Assembly: GCF_000023465.1 (NCBI RefSeq)
Contig: NC_014041.1
Coordinates: 1,757,001-1,821,000, forward strand
Length of the DNA: 64,000 nt
Direction of reading: 5' to 3'
Source: Zunongwangia profunda SM-A87
Lineage (GTDB): Bacteria > Bacteroidota > Bacteroidia > Flavobacteriales > Flavobacteriaceae
The position numbers and the translations under genes were made by a program. Within the stretch, counting starts at the first letter, position 1, and each line of letters opens with the position of its first letter. The notes under the pieces were generated by a model. That model ran no database searches. It saw only the letters and a list, made by a program, of their open reading frames with translations, and had not been told where the DNA came from. Positions 62,329 through 64,000 of the stretch are shown in pieces.

Positions 62329-62934
62329 TTAGATTTCCTTCTGAATAAATTCGTAACAGCGATAGCTGAATTCGTTCAGAAGGTTTTTCCATACTTTGTC
62401 TAGATTAGTATTTTTATTATCGTAAGCTACATATTTTTTGATAAGCATTCCTTCTCGTGGTTGAGCTTCAAAATTAATATCAGATTCAATGACAGCTGAG
62501 GTATCTTTAGATTCTACTTTACCAATAATTTTAAATTTTACCTTATAACTTTCATAAATACCTATAAACTCTCTTTCATTATAGGTATATACATTTTCAT
62601 TTTTGACAATTTCTTTAAAAATTAAAGTATCTACTGAAATTTTATATTCTGAATTTTGGGATGACAAATTGAAATTTCTTTTTTCAAGATCTTTTACTAA
62701 TTCTTTATTGAATTTGTTGACTATTTCCTGTGAATCTGTTTTAAAGTATTTTTTGAGAAAATAAGAATCATCATCGTAGATTTTAATTAGTTTAGGTTTG
62801 AACTGTAGGCTAGCATTTTGAGAAGTTTTAAATTTTCTATTTTTCCACCTATAGTCGTTCTTGAAGTTATTGGTGTTTAATAGATTGCATGATGAGACAA
62901 TAAAGGTAAATACAATTAAGATGAATTTTTTCAT
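62329..62934 (-). CDS. lipoprotein of unknown function
   Basis: The product has 201 residues. A lipoprotein signal (MKKFILIVFTFIVSSCNLL) leads to a lysine- and asparagine-rich mature part with alternating strands (YKVKFKIIGKVESKDTSAVI). No family is recognised. Its 3' end lies 6 bases from the convergent pepD. A bidirectional terminator lies behind its start, before the PPIase gene on the same strand. Confidence 0.65.
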   Translation of the reverse strand: MKKFILIVFTFIVSSCNLLNTNNFKNDYRWKNRKFKTSQNASLQFKPKLIKIYDDDSYFLKKYFKTDSQEIVNKFNKELVKDLEKRNFNLSSQNSEYKISVDTLIFKEIVKNENVYTYNEREFIGIYESYKVKFKIIGKVESKDTSAVIESDINFEAQPREGMLIKKYVAYDNKNTNLDKVWKNLLNEFSYRCYEFIQKEI

Positions 62935-62963
62935 GATGAATGAAATAAAATTATCTGATTAAA

Positions 62964-62997
62964 ACGAAAAAACTGCCGGTAAAACGGCAGTTTTTCT
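62964..62997 (-). terminator. terminator of the PPIase gene
   Basis: An 11-bp stem (AAAAACTGCCG/CGGCAGTTTTT) with 6-base loop and T-runs on both strands. It lies 11 bases past the PPIase stop on the minus strand. Confidence 0.9.
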
Positions 62998-63007
62998 AGC
63001 TAACAGC

Positions 63008-64000
63008 TTATTTAATGTCTACCAGATCTACGATAAAAACTAAATCGGTATTCGGTTCGATTGGACCTCGACCTCTTTCGCCATAGGCTAAATGGCTTGG
63101 GATATATAAAATGGCCTGATCACCAACTTTCATTTGTTGAACTCCTTCATTAAAACCGGCGATCATAGGAGCATCTGGGCCATAACTAATATTTAGGGGA
63201 GCATAACCACCCTGCATACTTCGCATTTCATTGAAGATATCCCATTTTTTTGCTACCTCTTCTTTGCTGGTGTCAAAAATGCCACCATCGGTAAAGTAAC
63301 CTTCATAATCCACACCAACGTTTTGCCCAATTTTAGGTTTTGGACCTTCGCCTTCTTTAAGAATATAAATTCCTAATCCACTATCTAATGTTTTAGCTTC
63401 GTCTTGATATTTTTCGAACATCGCTTTATTTTCAGCTTTTGCTTCTTCAAGTTTTCTGGCTTCTTCTTCTTCAGCTTCTTTAATTTTCTGAAGTTCGTTT
63501 TCAAAAACTTTAGGCGCGTCGAATTTTCTGGCAGATTTCCCTTTCCTAATAATTTCAACTGAATTAATGACTACATCTTTTACAGGTCGATCACCAGGGT
63601 CGGTTTCTACTTTGCCTATGGCATCAACAACATCCTGTCCTTTTACGACTTTTCCAAAAACGGTATGTCTTCCATCTAAATTTGTAGTAGGAGCAAGGGT
63701 AATAAAAAACTGGCTTCCATTTGTTCCTGGGCCTGCATTGGCCATAGAAAGGATACCTTTAGATTCATGGCTTAAGCTGTCGATAGTTTCGTCAGGGAAA
63801 CGGTAACCCGGGCCACCACGACCTGTACCGGTAGGATCACCACCTTGTATTACAAAACCATCAATGATTCTGTGAAAAATAATTCCATCATAAAAATTTT
63901 TGTTTTTATAAGTACTGTCTACCATTGTGCTGTTTCCTTCAGCCAGTGAAACAAAGCTGGCAACAGTAATTGGGGTTTGCTCATAATATAGCTCGGCTAT
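63008..64000 (-). CDS. cyclophilin-FKBP double peptidyl-prolyl isomerase (5' end outside window)
   Basis: The frame runs open to base 64000, so the N-terminus, probably a lipoprotein signal, is missing; the ATG at 63925 is internal (upstream in-frame residues IAELYYEQTPITVASFVSLA are cyclophilin). The cyclophilin part has IIFHRIIDGFVIQGGDPTGT, NAGPGTNGSQFFITLAPT and GRHTVFGKVVKGQDV. A charged helical linker follows, then an FKBP domain (GVDYEGYFTDGGIFDTS, VQQMKVGDQAILYIPSHLAY, FIVDLVDI). This fusion of two PPIase types is known in Bacteroidota. It helps fold exported proteins in the periplasm. Confidence 0.93.
   Translation of the reverse strand: MAELYYEQTPITVASFVSLAEGNSTMVDSTYKNKNFYDGIIFHRIIDGFVIQGGDPTGTGRGGPGYRFPDETIDSLSHESKGILSMANAGPGTNGSQFFITLAPTTNLDGRHTVFGKVVKGQDVVDAIGKVETDPGDRPVKDVVINSVEIIRKGKSARKFDAPKVFENELQKIKEAEEEEARKLEEAKAENKAMFEKYQDEAKTLDSGLGIYILKEGEGPKPKIGQNVGVDYEGYFTDGGIFDTSKEEVAKKWDIFNEMRSMQGGYAPLNISYGPDAPMIAGFNEGVQQMKVGDQAILYIPSHLAYGERGRGPIEPNTDLVFIVDLVDIK

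Noticed and set aside
1..64000. Insertion sequences, prophage or CRISPR arrays
   Set aside because: No transposase, integrase or phage gene and no regularly spaced repeat-spacer series was seen.
63925..64000. ATG at 63925 as the true PPIase start
   Set aside because: The upstream sequence continues in frame with cyclophilin residues to the window edge.

Overview
The window is a dense, low-GC bacterial chromosome segment that looks like Flavobacteriaceae (Bacteroidota), probably of the Gramella/Zunongwangia kind. The signs are a SusC/RagA TonB-dependent transporter with a FecI-type sigma factor and FecR anti-sigma factor; promoters of the Bacteroidota form TTTG-N19-TAnnTTTG; A-rich start regions with few strong Shine-Dalgarno sites; many lipoproteins with a Cys lipobox; DUF349, DUF368, DUF3810, DUF4168 and OstA-like proteins; and BshB1 of bacillithiol synthesis. 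Genus placement is inference. I see no insertion sequence, prophage, CRISPR array or rRNA. The only RNA gene I support is tRNA-His (GTG).

Layout. 1-3.8 kb: nutrient-uptake regulatory cassette (fecR, ECF sigma, susC running off the left edge). 4.4-13.7 kb: GH3-family protein, secreted zinc protease, DUF4168 protein, a pentapeptide / class IV aminotransferase / sulfotransferase operon, Nudix hydrolase, VOC protein, guaC. 14-18.8 kb: lysA, an MFS exporter, sucC and a small secreted protein. 18.9-23.8 kb: MBL-fold and GNAT proteins, then a trehalase lipoprotein with a glucose-dehydrogenase-like SDR, followed by a 37-residue protein with 13 cysteines directly upstream of a SigZ-type sigma factor. 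24-31.8 kb: hutG-hutI, PH-domain protein, zinc alcohol dehydrogenase, pyruvate oxidase-type enzyme, a trans-sulfuration enzyme and bshB1. 31.9-34.9 kb: tRNA-His, a small acidic protein, lipocalin-like lipoprotein, mazG, lgt. 35-44.7 kb: a long minus-strand run (ostA-like, class III aminotransferase, TPR, two DUF368 genes, aroE, DUF349). 44.9-46.6 kb: two exported ferritin-like proteins. 46.7-53.1 kb: spoT, fur-like, purA; trmH-like and M48 protease. 53.2-64 kb: two amidohydrolase-family proteins, DUF3810, a large surface metalloprotease-like lipoprotein, pepD, a lipoprotein, and a cyclophilin-FKBP fusion running off the right edge.

How genes work together. Histidine breakdown (hutI/hutG), trehalose breakdown to glucose with later oxidation, and peptide breakdown (pepD, surface HExxH proteins) fit a heterotroph feeding on polymers and osmolytes. 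A cystathionine-type lyase next to bshB1 links cysteine metabolism to bacillithiol. The DUF368 pair, ostA-like gene and lgt serve the envelope. spoT, fur-like and purA link stringent control to purine synthesis.

The observation I rate highest is the cysteine-rich micro-gene at 23121-23234. It is only 37 codons long and sits 19 bases upstream of a SigZ-type sigma factor that itself holds ten cysteines. It may be a metallothionein-like or thiol/metal-sensing leader paired with a sigma factor.
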